Source of the DNA: Vitis vinifera
Lineage: Eukaryota; Streptophyta; Magnoliopsida; Vitales; Vitaceae
NCBI RefSeq assembly: GCF_030704535.1
Contig: NC_081822.1
Span: 258,001-322,000 of the forward strand
DNA: 64,000 bases
Direction of reading: 5' to 3'
Position 1 is the first letter of the stretch, and every line of letters begins with the position of its first letter. The notes under the pieces are model-generated. The model made no database searches and was not told the origin of the DNA. It was given only the letters and a program-made list of their open reading frames with translations. A program made the position numbers and the translations under genes. Of this stretch, positions 1-11,308 are shown piece by piece.

Positions 1-228
1 GACCTGTAAGCATGGTTTTTTGTTTCAGCTTGTAGTTTGTTATTGATGTTTTGCTATCACAAGCTGTTATTTACAAACTCTTCCTAGATGGATTGTCATT
101 TATAATATCTTCCTGGATGGATTGCTTCTTAGATTGTTTGGAAATGTTAAGCTAGATTTTTATTAGGAGGTTTTTTACTGTGCAATTTGGCATGATCAGT
201 CTGCCTTTCTTATTTTTCTACACTTCAG

Positions 229-2749
229 GTTATTTCAAATCTTTCAGCAATAACCGGTCCAATATTTTATTTAGAGTGTTGGGGACGGTTTCCAAAGGAG
301 AGAGAACGCCTTTTTAAATTGATAGCAGATAGCAAGGTGGTAAATCTTTTATTTGAACTCCAAATTCAATTTCATGTTGCATATTTCCAATTTTGTGCCG
401 CAATTTTCAATTATGATCTCATATTTTGTGGCACAAGAAACTCGTGTGTGGCAGTTTTCCCCCCCTTATTCTGGGAGTGGAGAACATTTAACCATATAAT
501 GCTAGACATCTAAAACTGTTATTCCTTTTTCTTTTTAAACTTTCCATGTTACAATTCCTCTTTTCTTGTTTAGAGAGATGGGGTCTTCTTCATAAGTGGA
601 GATGTTCATTTTGGAGAAATTACCAGGTATGACTGTGCCACTGGATATCCATTGTTTGACATAACAGCTAGTGGGATTACCCAAGCTGTTGAGAAGGCAG
701 TCCCACCACCATTAAATTTCATAGTCAGATTTGTGGCATGGTTAGCACCAACTACAATGAGAGTTATGGGCCAACACTGCAGACGCAAATCATGCACATA
801 TGGTATACTTTTTAACATTGGGATTGTTATTGTTTACGCACCTTCTGGCAAGGATATGTCATGAGGTTTTCAGCTTATTGATCTTAAAAGGGGATTGGAC
901 TTTCTCTAGGCCAGCCAAATTTTGGAGCAATCGAGATAGATTGGGATGCAACTCCAGTCACAGTGAAAATGGAAGTAAGAGATGTGAATGGATTTCCAGT
1001 GCTAAGTGTAAATACCTCATTATTGGAACTGCAAGCCCAAAGCGTAGGAGCTTTGTACAGCATTAAACCTGGAGAATATAGGAAGCACTGCTCTCTTGAA
1101 GTCACTCTACCATGGATTGTTAGACACCGCCTGGCTATTCTATTCTTCTGTGCTTTAGCTAGTAAGTTGTCTTAGATACTTGCAACATCTTTTTTAAATG
1201 CTTCTTCACCTAATTTGTTCTCTTGCTTCAGCACATGAAATTTTCAGTGCTTCATACAATCTGAGGAGCAAAGATTTGCCAGATTGTAAAAGGAAAAAAA
1301 TGATGACGGACCTGGCATTTTCTTTATACTCTGGTTTCTATATTAGAACTTTTTTTTTTGGTCTGATACTCTTTTTCCACTTGTGGAAATTTACTTTTCA
1401 CAAACAATGCATTTCTAATACCATTTGTATTTCCTCATGAATCCAATGGAAATCAGTAGAACAGGCAGTTCCATGCATCTTTTTTAATTTTTTGTAGTCT
1501 GTTGTGAAATATGAACATAATTTTATATTTTGTTTGCCGTCAAATCTTATGGTTGTATGCACTAACATATAGTTTGGAAGCATCACTTCCATATCAGATT
1601 ATTGCTCTTTTTTTTTTGTGTTTATTTGTCTTTCCCTATGTTTTAATCTTTGTTGTTTGATCCTACATTATGAATTTTTTTTGCATCTATGGCCTTCTTA
1701 TCAAAACAACTTATGTTTGCCTACTGTTCTTATACTTATTTTTTATCCTAGTTTTTGTGTTCTTATACTTTTTTATATCAAATTTTTACTAGTAAAATTG
1801 AATAATGTTTGTAGAAAAATGCAGTGTTTAATTGTGTTTTTGTATTCCATTTTAAATTCCAAATATATTTTTGTTTCTTTTATCCTGCAGTCAAATCTTG
1901 TGGTTCTATATTGCACATTATTGCCCATCTTTTTATGCATTTGCATGTATTCCTTGTTAATTTTCTTCATTCTCCAGCTGACTTCAAGAACATCTTTGCA
2001 ACCCATTTTTTGATTGGCAAATAATTTTGATAAAAAAAAAAATTTTTTTTTGATCGGCAAATAAGATTATATATGGATTTATATGTAAGAAAAGTGCAAT
2101 CTTTTGCAACCCATGTCTGCCATTCTTTCTTGGACTTATTTTTATCCTAGCTTTTAAAATTCTTTTCGAATATTACTATACTCATTTTTTGCTAACCTTT
2201 TTTTTTTTTTTTTGTGGTTATTGTTTGAACTTCATTGATTGATGACATTAATTAAAAATTGTCATTTTTTAAATATCATCTGCACTTCATTTTTACTTCT
2301 GACTACATTTTTTTTTTCTTTTTATGGATTCCAAACCCTACTTTTTATTTTTGAAATGCCCTACACATTTCATTTTGTTTAAGACAGATAATGCTGTTCT
2401 TCAACTTTTCCTCATAAATGTTATCTCTTGTAAAGAAAAGTTTAAAAGAACAGCCCTACCATCTGACAAGGAACCAAGTTTTTTCTACTCCTGTGTGTAC
2501 CTAGTCTCTTTTCAACCCACCACCAGGTGGTGTTTCCACATTGGATGATGATCAAGTAATCCTGTAATTGTATCAGTGTTTTTATACTGCATAATCTCCT
2601 TGTTGCATTTGCTATGCTCCTATTCCTCCGAGATTGATTTGTGCTGTTTCCAATTCCATGTTGCAGTGTTGCTTCTCACCTTGGCTGGGCTCACTTTCAC
2701 TGCTATATCAGTTATTAGACGATGCCTCTGCAAAGACAAGCTTGATTAA
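229..2749 (+). CDS. PhoD-like metallophosphoesterase, 3' part (5' end outside window)
   Basis: This is the C-terminal part of a plant PhoD-like/calcineurin-like phosphoesterase. The exons I support are 229-336, 574-802, 910-1161, 1232-1285 and 2667-2749. All have GT-AG borders and keep one frame, ending at TAA 2747-2749. A GTAAG at 6-10 could be the donor of the preceding exon. The second exon contains FFISGDVHFGEI, the metal-binding GDVH motif expected near the end of a PhoD catalytic domain, followed by the ASGITQ segment. The third exon carries the family's C-terminal beta domain (FGAIEIDW and neighbours). The last exon encodes a hydrophobic stretch (LLLLTLAGLTFTAISVI) then RRCLCKDKLD and stop, which looks like a single C-terminal membrane anchor. 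The intron at 1286-2666 is T-rich with internal repeats. The family hydrolyses phosphate esters; the substrate of the plant members is not evident here. The catalytic N-terminal half is not visible. Confidence 0.85.
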
Positions 2750-4613
2750 CAAAGTGAGTGATGATAATATTATAATTCAGCATAGATTTTCTGCTGCTGA
2801 ACCAGTTCTTGAATTACTAATTTTAAAAATGTATTAGCATCAAAGATTCCTTGAGGTCTTTTATATGCACTGTCTGAATTATCATTATCAGTGTCCAGAT
2901 TTTAGATTTGCTTCTATGTTCGTTGATATGATCTATTTTATTGTTGTTCAAAGGAGAGAATGAAAACATTCTTTTTGCTGCCACAAGCAAAAGCTATCAT
3001 CCCAGATAAAATTAGAGGGTGACCCTGATGCAAGTAAAACCAATTTGCACAACTGCAAGATAATTTGAATCTCTGCCAGGAGCTAAGTATAGAGAACAAA
3101 AACCAATGTATGATGCAAGTGCCAGGGGAAAAGTTTTGTTAGATAAAAAGTGTTTCCCTGTCTGGGGTTATGGCTCTGTCCTAGTAGGAGATTCACAGTG
3201 CTTCTTGTAAAAATAAGAAGATTATTTGAATACTTATTCTTTGTATTATTGAAATTGACGGATATGATTGCATGTTGGGTAGGCTTCTGTTCTGGTTTTG
3301 ATCTAGTTTCCGGTTTAGGTGAAATATTGTGGGATATCAGGTTTGGATATCCACTGTAAAACACCAGGAAACCAACTGGGTGAGGTGGAGCAATATATAT
3401 CCACGTGAATAGCCAAACATTTAGGCGATGTTTAGTTCCTAGAAAAGTTGAGATAAAATGTAAGGGAAAGGAAATAAGAAAGAAAAAAAAAAAACGAAAG
3501 GAAGGAAAAAGTGAAAGATACTTTCCACGGTTGGCTTTTCTAGGCAGGCTTACCCGGTCGTACCCTTCGTAAATTCCTTTGGTTTGGAGCTATTATTTTG
3601 CTTCCATTGAATTGAAGAACTGCTTTTCCTTGTTGATGCTTGGTGCCTGTCTTGTTCATGCCGATTAAGAGATTGGCTTTCCCATGAGAATATGAAAGAT
3701 CTCTTTTCTGTAGTTAGAGGTGAGGCTTCAGGTGATACAGCAGGTAGAGTCATATGAGGCTAATGGGTTGAAGCCTAAAGGTGGGTTAAAACTTAAACTT
3801 GCAACTTGAAAGGCCTCAGGAAGGAGTTTTGGGCAAAATAGCCATTTCATATAAAGAAATATAAGCTTTTGATCCCTTTCAAAATTCATGTTCAAACTAG
3901 TCTATTTATTACAATACAGGAGCCATGTCATAATTTTTTTTTCTCAAGACTCAATTTATTTTTTAATTAAAAATATAATAAATTAAATATCTTAAATTAA
4001 TAAATTATATAATTTTATATCTTATTTATATGTCATATAATTTTATTATTTTAAGATTATTAATTTATTAATAAATAAAATATTTATTTATTTTTATATT
4101 TATTAATTTATCTTTATTGAAGTAATATTAGATCTTCAAGTTTAAACATATAAATTTTTAGTATTAAAGTTTATATTTTTAATTTCAATAATAATTTATA
4201 ATTTAATATTTTTAATTAAATTTTAAAGTAAAAAAAATACATTGAAATCTCAATTGATAATTAAAGTTTTAATTCAAAAATAAAGTCTTGATATTTTAAT
4301 TGAAAAATGAAGTTTTAATTAATAATTGAGATTTCAGTTTAAAATTAAAGCCTGGGGCTTTAATTTAAGTTAATATATATATATATATATATATTATATG
4401 ACATGACTACGTGTTAATAAAAAGAAAAATTTGAAAATAAGTTTTGGAAAATGGAAAGATGTTATATTTGTTTCTGTAAATCATAAAACTCGTTACAGTC
4501 CAATTGCATTGGCGTCGGTCAAGCTGTCATGCGTGTCCCACACGGAGTGGCAACGACTATAAGGAGTCGAGGGCAGGCGTTGAATTCACTAGTTTATTAT
4601 ATATGCCTTATGG
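2750..4613. other. Intergenic region between PhoD-like gene and LYK copy A
   Basis: No gene is supported here. The first part is probably the 3' UTR of the PhoD-like gene. The stretch 3149-3378 is a diverged copy of sequence downstream of LYK copy A. From about 3930 to 4400 the sequence is extremely AT-rich, with short repeated motifs of the AATTAAAGTTTTAATT type and a (TA)n run at 4376-4394. The last 100 bases before the LYK ATG are less AT-rich, contain a GGTCAA motif near 4516, and hold two TATA-like elements (about 4557 and 4593-4602), so they are the likely core promoter of LYK copy A. Confidence 0.6.
3149..3378 (+). repeat. Diverged copy of the LYK-A downstream sequence
   Basis: Several blocks recur in the same order and orientation at 6931-7187, downstream of LYK copy A. 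Examples are GTGTTTCCCTGTCTGGGG against GTGTTCCCCTGCTGGGG, TGAATACTT, AAATTGACGGATATG against AAATTGACAGATATG, and CACTGTAAAACACC against CACTGTAAACCACC. A shorter piece (AGATATGCTTCCA) is also found downstream of LYK copy B near 10733. The copies are too diverged to be recent. I see no LYK coding remnant next to this copy. Confidence 0.55.
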
Positions 4614-6686
4614 ATGGTGAGAGGAGTGGGTGAAGATTGGTCATGGCTGGTTAAAAAAGTTTTCTTCCCCATCTCTCTGCCACAGAGTATGCAACTGCAT
4701 ATGGAAATGGAGAAGAATATGAACAGTCGTGTTTACATTAAATTTGGGGGGTGGTGGTGGAGGATGAGGATGGTACTCCTCCTCTTGGTCTGGATATCAG
4801 TAGCTCAGGCCCAACAATCCTATGTCAACAACCACCAGCTTGACTGTGACAACAACTTCAATGAGACGAATGGATTCCAGTGCAACGGGCCTAGATCATG
4901 CCATTCCTACCTGACCTTCCGATCTGCCCCTCCTTCGTACGACAGCCCACCCTCCATAGCCTACCTCTTGAATTCCGAACCAGCTCAGATCGCCACCATT
5001 AACGAAGTTTCCGATGTTGACACAATCTCCAAGGACACCGTCCTGATTGTCCCAGTCAACTGTTCCTGTTCAGGTGATTTCTATCAACACAACACCACCT
5101 ACACCTTGAAATCTGCTTCCGAGACTTACTTCTCCCTCGCCAACAACACCTACCAAGGCCTCACCACTTGCCAGGCCCTCAAGGCTCAGAACCCTTATGA
5201 CTATCGGAACCTCTCGGTGGGGTTGCATCTGCAGGTTCCGCTCATGTGCGCCTGCCCCACTGCGAATCAGACCGCCGCCGGATTTAACTACTTGCTTTCT
5301 TATCTCGTCACCTGGGGCGATACTATCGATTCAATCGCTAAAATCTTTGGTGTGGATGACGTGCAGTCCATATATGATGCCAATCGCCTCTCTTCTACTA
5401 GCGTTATTTACCCCTTCACCCCCATTCTCGTCCCGCTTAAGAATCCTCCCTCCAAGATCCAAACTACCGTCTCTTCGCCTCCGGCACCGTCTCCAGAAAC
5501 CCCCATGGTCCCCTCTGGCGGAGGCAGTAATTCTTCCAAGAAATGGGTTTTCATTGGGGCTGGTATTGGAGCCGCTTTACTCGTTCTTTTAATCTCCTCT
5601 GGAATGATGTTTTGCTTCTTTCGCCGTCGCCGCCAATCTGGACAAGACAAGCCAGTTTTGGACTTGGGAGAAGCTACCAAGCTTTCAAAATCCCTGGAAA
5701 ACAAAACATCTATGTCTATTTCTCTAGAAGGGATTCGTATTGAAATGGAGTCCCTCACCGTGTACAAGTATGAAGAGTTGCAGAAGGCTGCTGGGTATTT
5801 TGGTGAAGCTAACAGAATCAAGGGTTCTGTCTATAGGGCCTCGTTTAAGGGCGATGATGCGGCCATAAAGATGATGAAAGGAGATGTGTCTGAAGAGATC
5901 AACATTCTAAAGCAGATCAACCACAGCAAGGTGATCAGGCTTTCAGGTTTCTGCATACATGCAGGGAACACCTACCTTGTTTATGAGTATGCAGAGAATG
6001 GGGCTCTGAGAGACTGGCTTCATGGTGATGGTGAAACTTGTTCTACTCTGGGGTGGAAACAGAGGGTTCAAATAGCCTATGATGCAGCGGATGCCCTGAA
6101 TTACCTCCACAACTTCATCAGTCCCCCATGTATACACAAGAACTTGAAGATCAGCAACATCCTCTTGGATGGTAACATGAGAGGCAAGGTCACCAATTTT
6201 GGACTGGCAAGGCGATTGGGGAATGAAGAGGGAGATGGAGGGGGGCTGCAACTGACGAGACATGTGGTGGGGACTCAGGGTTACATGGCTCCCGAGTACG
6301 TAGAGAATGGTGTGGTTACCCCAAAACTAGATATTTTTGCTTTCGGTGTTGTGATATTAGAGCTGTTAACTGGCAAGGAAGCTGCGCCTTCTCAAAAGAA
6401 AGAAGGAGGGGAGTTGTTATCTGTGTCAATAAATGAGGTGCTTCAAGGGGATAATGTGAGAGACAAACTGAGAGGCTTCATTGATCCTTGCCTTGCCCAT
6501 GAGTACCCCTTTGATTTGGCTTTCTCCATGGCCCAGCTCGCCAAGTCATGTGTTGCCCATGACCTTAATGCTCGCCCAACCATGTCTGACATTTTCGTTA
6601 TCCTCTCCAAGATTCTCTCCTCCTCTTTGGACTGGGATCCATCTGATGATTTTCAAGCCTCTGGCTCTCTAAGCCATGGTAGATAG
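4614..6686 (+). CDS. LYK5: LysM receptor-like pseudokinase, LYK4/LYK5 type (copy A, intact)
   Basis: An intronless membrane receptor, 690 codons from the first ATG. A hydrophobic signal peptide at about residues 51-66 ends in AQAQQ. Alignment with copy B favours initiation at Met26 (4689) or a nearby Met rather than at 4614. The ectodomain has three LysM repeats (about 105-149, 163-211 and 230-275) separated by the CxC pairs CSC (150-152) and CAC (212-214). A proline/serine-rich stalk precedes a transmembrane helix at 311-336 with a basic stop-transfer. The cytoplasmic kinase fold starts near 384. It keeps the VAIK-type lysine (AIK, K419), a helix-C glutamate (427/428) and APE, but the glycine loop is degenerate, HRD is HKN (508-510) and DFG is NFG (528-530). 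It should therefore be catalytically dead. LYK4/LYK5 proteins of this design bind chitin oligomers and signal through CERK1-type partners; that role is inferred from the family. LYK4 and LYK5 cannot be separated by eye here. Confidence 0.9.
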   Translation: MVRGVGEDWSWLVKKVFFPISLPQSMQLHMEMEKNMNSRVYIKFGGWWWRMRMVLLLLVWISVAQAQQSYVNNHQLDCDNNFNETNGFQCNGPRSCHSYLTFRSAPPSYDSPPSIAYLLNSEPAQIATINEVSDVDTISKDTVLIVPVNCSCSGDFYQHNTTYTLKSASETYFSLANNTYQGLTTCQALKAQNPYDYRNLSVGLHLQVPLMCACPTANQTAAGFNYLLSYLVTWGDTIDSIAKIFGVDDVQSIYDANRLSSTSVIYPFTPILVPLKNPPSKIQTTVSSPPAPSPETPMVPSGGGSNSSKKWVFIGAGIGAALLVLLISSGMMFCFFRRRRQSGQDKPVLDLGEATKLSKSLENKTSMSISLEGIRIEMESLTVYKYEELQKAAGYFGEANRIKGSVYRASFKGDDAAIKMMKGDVSEEINILKQINHSKVIRLSGFCIHAGNTYLVYEYAENGALRDWLHGDGETCSTLGWKQRVQIAYDAADALNYLHNFISPPCIHKNLKISNILLDGNMRGKVTNFGLARRLGNEEGDGGGLQLTRHVVGTQGYMAPEYVENGVVTPKLDIFAFGVVILELLTGKEAAPSQKKEGGELLSVSINEVLQGDNVRDKLRGFIDPCLAHEYPFDLAFSMAQLAKSCVAHDLNARPTMSDIFVILSKILSSSLDWDPSDDFQASGSLSHGR

Positions 6687-8306
6687 GCAACCTTTATTTT
6701 TTATATTTTTTGTTTTTTGGCGCATCCATATATCCTATATGGAAGTTTACAATGAGACGAATCCACTCACAATAGTGGTGATTTTGTGAGCTTCTGCTTG
6801 ATACAAGTCACACCTCGCACTTATCGTTTTTTCTCCTCTAGAAACTAGAAATGGAATGTAAAAGTAGGCATGAAGGAGCTGCCATGCCAGATGAAATTAC
6901 AGTGATTGCAATGAAATTTAAAGTATTATCCGTGTTCCCCTGCTGGGGTTTAAAACAACTCACTCTGGAAATTCAAACTGTCCTCTGTTTTAATAAAGAG
7001 CATATGAATACTTCTGCATGCAATTGGTAAAATTGACAGATATGCTTCCATCTCAAGCAAACTTACATGCTATTTTTCACTTTGCATGGTTGCTCTTTCA
7101 TCTAGTTTTAAGATTTGGATGAAATGCTGGGAAATCATGTAGGGTGTCAAGTTTGGTTGGGCACTGTAAACCACCGGGCAATCAGCTTTGAGAGGATTCA
7201 TTCAGTAAAGTGAGATTGTCAATTGACAGGCTAGTTGGAGGGAATCGTTTGTAGCTGAGGTCTGAGATCATGCATGAAGTTGCTGGGTTATCTGATTGAT
7301 CTTGTCGTAGAAAATGACATGAGGAGGGCATACTTATCTTAATCTTGATTCCAAGATGGATGGCGTTTCTTTTCTATTTCAGCAACTACCCTTAATCTTG
7401 TCATCTTGGTTCTAGCAGGTGAAGATGCCACTGCTTTTTCCTGTGTGTCCAAGTCAGGGTTTTTTTTTTTTCTGACAGATGTTGTAACATCAGCATTCTC
7501 TGACCATTTGGAGTTTTAATCCTCTAGTGTTTCAAACTTTCCCTCCAATTTGAAGACTCTGAATACATGCTGTAGCTTCACAACCAGGCGGTAGATGTTG
7601 GCTGTGATATTTTGGGCCTACCATCATTTGCAGACATATCACAGACAGGAGAATTCAAGATGAATTATTCCTCAATCTCAAGATTATGTTCTTGCTCAGG
7701 CCTTGTCAGGTGTGACCTTATATTATTCTAATTTCTACATGCAGGGCAGATGCTCAGTATAAACCCTGCCTGCTTCTCCTTCATCCGCATCCACGTGTTC
7801 CTTGCCTCGCTCCACATTTCCAATATCTCCAGCAAGTATGACATTTCTTAATTTAAGAAGTGCTCTGCATACAAAGAACCTTAGAATGAAACAAACATCT
7901 CATAAAAGTAGAAATACAGGTTTTTCTTGGTAAGAGAAAAAAGAAGAAAAATTATTTAGAGAAAGAACGCTTTAAATTGTATTATTGCGAGTCATGGGGG
8001 AATCCAAGTCATTTTTATGGTTTCCAAAGAACGGTAGAGAACGGATTGAAATTTGGGGAGGTCAGCCCGGGGCTATTCCTCTTGTTCTTCTTCTGGAAAG
8101 AGGAATGTTCGTAATATACATCAATCAATGTTATGTGAAAACAAGAAGAAAATACGTTAATGGGAAATATGAAAACAAGTAAATGCCGAGTTGGAGGATG
8201 AAGAAAAACGAAATTGGAGGCGAGGCCTTTACAGTTGCGTGAGGGCATGGGGAGGAAGAGGCCAATAGATGGAGCAGTCAGCCGTCAAGGTCAAGGTGGG
8301 GGCAAA
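6687..8306. other. Intergenic region between the two LYK copies
   Basis: No gene is visible. The first 500 bases should include the 3' UTR of copy A. The stretch 6931-7187 is related to 3149-3378. The region 7200-8280 has only chance ORFs. The part immediately before copy B contains the beginning of the GTCAA cluster described separately. Confidence 0.6.
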
Positions 8307-8375
8307 GCACTAGGACTTTGGAGTCAAGTCAGTCAAATGAGCACTTAGGACTTTGGAGTCAAATCAGTCAAATAA
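8284..8375 (+). promoter_or_regulatory. W-box (TTGAC) cluster with tandem duplication upstream of LYK copy B
   Basis: Six GTCAA words, which are TTGAC on the other strand (the WRKY-binding W-box core), fall at 8284, 8290, 8323, 8332, 8358 and 8367. Four of them lie in a 34/35-base tandem duplication (8307-8340 and 8341-8375; each unit begins GCACT and contains GGACTTTGGAGTCAA). The cluster ends about 90 bases before the likely start codon at 8465. Copy A has only a single comparable GGTCAAG near 4516. WRKY control is an inference. Confidence 0.5.
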
Positions 8376-8464
8376 GCACTCAGGAGGCTCTGAATTGGAA
8401 TTCCACAGCACGGCAAGAGTTGCAGATTAGAGACTCTTCTCTCCTGATCTATAACTATTTAAGT

Positions 8465-10456
8465 ATGCTGTCTTGCATGCACATGCCCATGTACACTCTG
8501 GAGAATATGCATAATAATAGTCCATCTCATGTAAAATGTTGGTGGTGGAGGGTGGTTCTCATCCACTGGTTCTTGGTATCAGGACTGCAGGCCCAACAAG
8601 CCTACCTCAACAACGATCAGCTTGACTGCGACAACAACTCTAATAATACCAAGGGATTCGTCTGCAACGGCCCTCGCAAATAATATCTTTCCTACCTCAC
8701 CTTTCGATCCGCTCCACTATCCTACGACTCCCCACCTTCCATAGCCTATCTCCTCAACTCCAACCCCTCTGATATCGCCACCATTAACCAAATCTCGGAT
8801 GTTAACAAGATCCCCAAGGACACTGTCCTCATTGTCCCGGTCAATTGTTCTTGTTCAGGCCATTTCTACCAGTACAACGCCTCCTACACCTTGAAGTATG
8901 ATTTCGAGAATTACTTCACCCTCGCCAACAACACCTACCAAGGCCTCACCACTTGCCAGGCACTCAAGGCTCACAACCCATATTACTATCGAAACCTTTC
9001 CGTGGGTATGGACCTGCTGGTTCCTCTCATGTGCGCCTGCCCCACCGCCAACCAGACCGCCGCCGGCTTCAACTACTTGCTCACTTATCTCGTTACTTGG
9101 GGCGATTACATCTCTTCAATTGCAGATACCTTCGGTGTCGATGACATACAGTCCATATTTGATGCCAATAGCCTCTCTTCCGACCTTATTTTCCCCTTCA
9201 CCCCAATTCTTGTCCCGCTAAAGAATCCTCCCACCAGGATCCAAACTACCCTCTCTCCACCGCCTCCAAAATCGCCCGTAGTCCCCAACGGTGGAGGGGC
9301 TGATTCTTCCAAGAAATGGGTTTACGTTGGGGTTGGGATTGGAGCCACTTTACTCGTTCTTTTAATGCCCTCCGGAATTATATTATGTCTACTTCGCCGC
9401 CGTCTCCAATCTCGACAAGACAAGCCGGTCCCGGGAGCTGGAGGAGGCACGAAGAAGCCTTCGTACTCCATGGAAAACAACATATCATTATCTGTTTCTT
9501 CAGGAGGCATTCATCACGCAGTAGAGTCCTTGACGGTGTACAAGTATGAGGAGTTGCAAAAGGCAGCTGGATTTTTCGGAGAAGCTAACAGAATTAAGGG
9601 TTGTGTATACAGGGGTTTGATTAAGGGTGATGATGCGGCCATAAAGATGATGAAAGGAGACGTGTCTGAGGAGATCAATATACTGAAACTGATCAATCAT
9701 AGCAACGTGATCAGGCTTTCAGGTTTCTGCGTACACAAGGGGAACACCTACCTAGTTTATGAGTATGCGGAGAATGGGTCTCTCAGCGACTGGCTTCATG
9801 GTGATGGTCGAATTGGTTCTACTCTGGGATGGAAGCAGAGGGTTCAAATAGCCTGTGATGTGGCGAATGCCCTGAATTACCTCCACAACTTCACCAATCC
9901 CCCATGTATACACAAGAACTTGAAGAGCAGCAACATCCTCTTGGATGGTAATATGAGAGGCAAGGTCGCCAATTTTGGGCTGGCAAGAAGACTGGAGAAT
10001 GAAGAGGGGGGAGGTGGACGGCTGCAACTGACGAGACATGTGGTGGGGACTCAGGGCTACATGGCCCCTGAGTACATGGAGAATGGCTTGATTACCCCAG
10101 AACTGGATGCTTTTGCTTTTGGTGTGGTGATATTGGAGCTGTTAACAGGCAAGGAAGCCGCACCTTCTCAAAACAAGGAGGGGAGGGGGTTGTGTGTGTC
10201 AGTAAACGAGGTGCTTGAGGGGGATGATGTGAGACACAAACTGAGAGGCTTCATTGATCCTTGCCTCACCCATGACTACCCCTTTGATTTGGCTTTCACA
10301 ATGGCCCAGCTGGCTAAATCTTGCATTGCCCATGATCTTAATGCTCGCCCAACCATGTTTGACATTTTGATTATCCTCTCCAAGATTCTCTCCTCCTCCT
10401 TGGACTGGGATTCATTTGATGATTTTCAATCCACTGGCTTTCTAAGCCATGGGTGA
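8465..10456 (+). pseudogene. LysM receptor-like pseudokinase, copy B, interrupted by an in-frame stop
   Basis: Tandem paralogue of copy A in the same orientation and without introns. From Met at 8465 it encodes a signal peptide ending LQAQQ and the start of the ectodomain, then meets TAA at 8681-8683. The same frame stays open from 8684 to the TGA ending at 10456. The break falls where copy A reads CNGPRSCHSYL. Copy B reads CNGPRK, stop, YLSYL, so a conserved cysteine is missing as well. One reading is that AAA-TCA-TGT became AAA-TAA-TAT, two substitutions in adjacent codons. Everything downstream is well kept: the second and third LysM, CSC and CAC pairs, transmembrane helix, and a kinase fold with HKN and NFG as in copy A. 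An internal ATG at 8891 would give 521 residues but no signal peptide. The good preservation suggests recent loss, a null allele, or a sequencing error at one base. Confidence 0.8.
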
Positions 10457-10522
10457 TAGGTGCCTGGTTTCTTACCTCCAGCAATAATTCTGGTGATTTC
10501 ACTCACAAGCCACTACTCCTGC

Positions 10523-10525
<3 letters not shown>

Positions 10526-10588
<63 letters not shown>
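10526..10588. repeat. (CT)n microsatellite in the probable 3' UTR of LYK copy B
   Basis: About 30 uninterrupted CT units begin some 70 bases after the copy B stop codon. Copy A has no such tract at the equivalent place. The flanking words (GAAATAGAATGTAGAAGTA here, GAAATGGAATGTAAAAGTA near 6849) show that the two 3' regions are homologous, so the tract arose after the duplication. Confidence 0.9.
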
Positions 10589-10591
<3 letters not shown>

Positions 10592-11308
10592 GTTGGAAAT
10601 AGAATGTAGAAGTACTGGGACACAGCTTCTATTTCAGATTTAAGGAGAATTTTACATGCAATTCAACTTTTCTGCTACTAAGAAGCTTCCCTTTTTAGCC
10701 CCTTCCCAAGTTCAAAAAGCTTCAATTTCAGAGATATGCTTCCAGCATATAGTATTTACTTGTATGCTGTCCCCGCACATGCAAACACACCACTTTTTCA
10801 GCAACTCCTCATGACATGTAAAATGGCGCACAATGCAGCACAGCTGTTACCAAAAAGGAGCTGCCTGTTAACCCATGAGGATATGAATTAACTCACTTCC
10901 TACATTAGATAAATGCCATCTTTGCCTAAACATCATGAAAAATACAAGAATAAGGTGCAGCATCCAAAAAAGGGTATTAACACCACATCTTTGCCTAAAG
11001 GAAATCCTTATGCTTTTTATTAAATGTTGAAAAATATATCAATTCTACTAAACAATTAAAACCTACTTTTCAGCTCAACATGAACTACAATATGTAGAGT
11101 CCATGCTCTAAGCTACAGACATTTGGAACAACATGATGACATAATTTACAGATATGATTAGACAATGGCCAGCACATCTGTTCATGAGGATTTGAAATTT
11201 GATTAGTTTTTTAGTAACTACTTGAGTTGATCTCAGAAGCACACTGATGGGATTTTGAGCGTTTAGCCTTCCTCGACACCCAGTCCATGAAATGGTGGTG
11301 AGTGCAAA
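10589..11308. other. Convergent intergenic region, LYK copy B / SKI3 3' ends
   Basis: No gene is seen. This stretch must contain the 3' UTRs of LYK copy B (plus) and SKI3 (minus). The segment near 10733 resembles sequence downstream of LYK copy A. Confidence 0.5.

Noticed and set aside
1618..2060. 131-codon plus-strand ORF inside the PhoD-like intron
   Set aside because: It is a T-rich, Phe/Leu/Ile-rich frame within an intron and shows no protein family signal.
8318..8464. Upstream Met at 8318 as the start of LYK copy B
   Set aside because: It would place translation start inside the W-box tandem repeat, and the homology with copy A begins only at about Met 8465.
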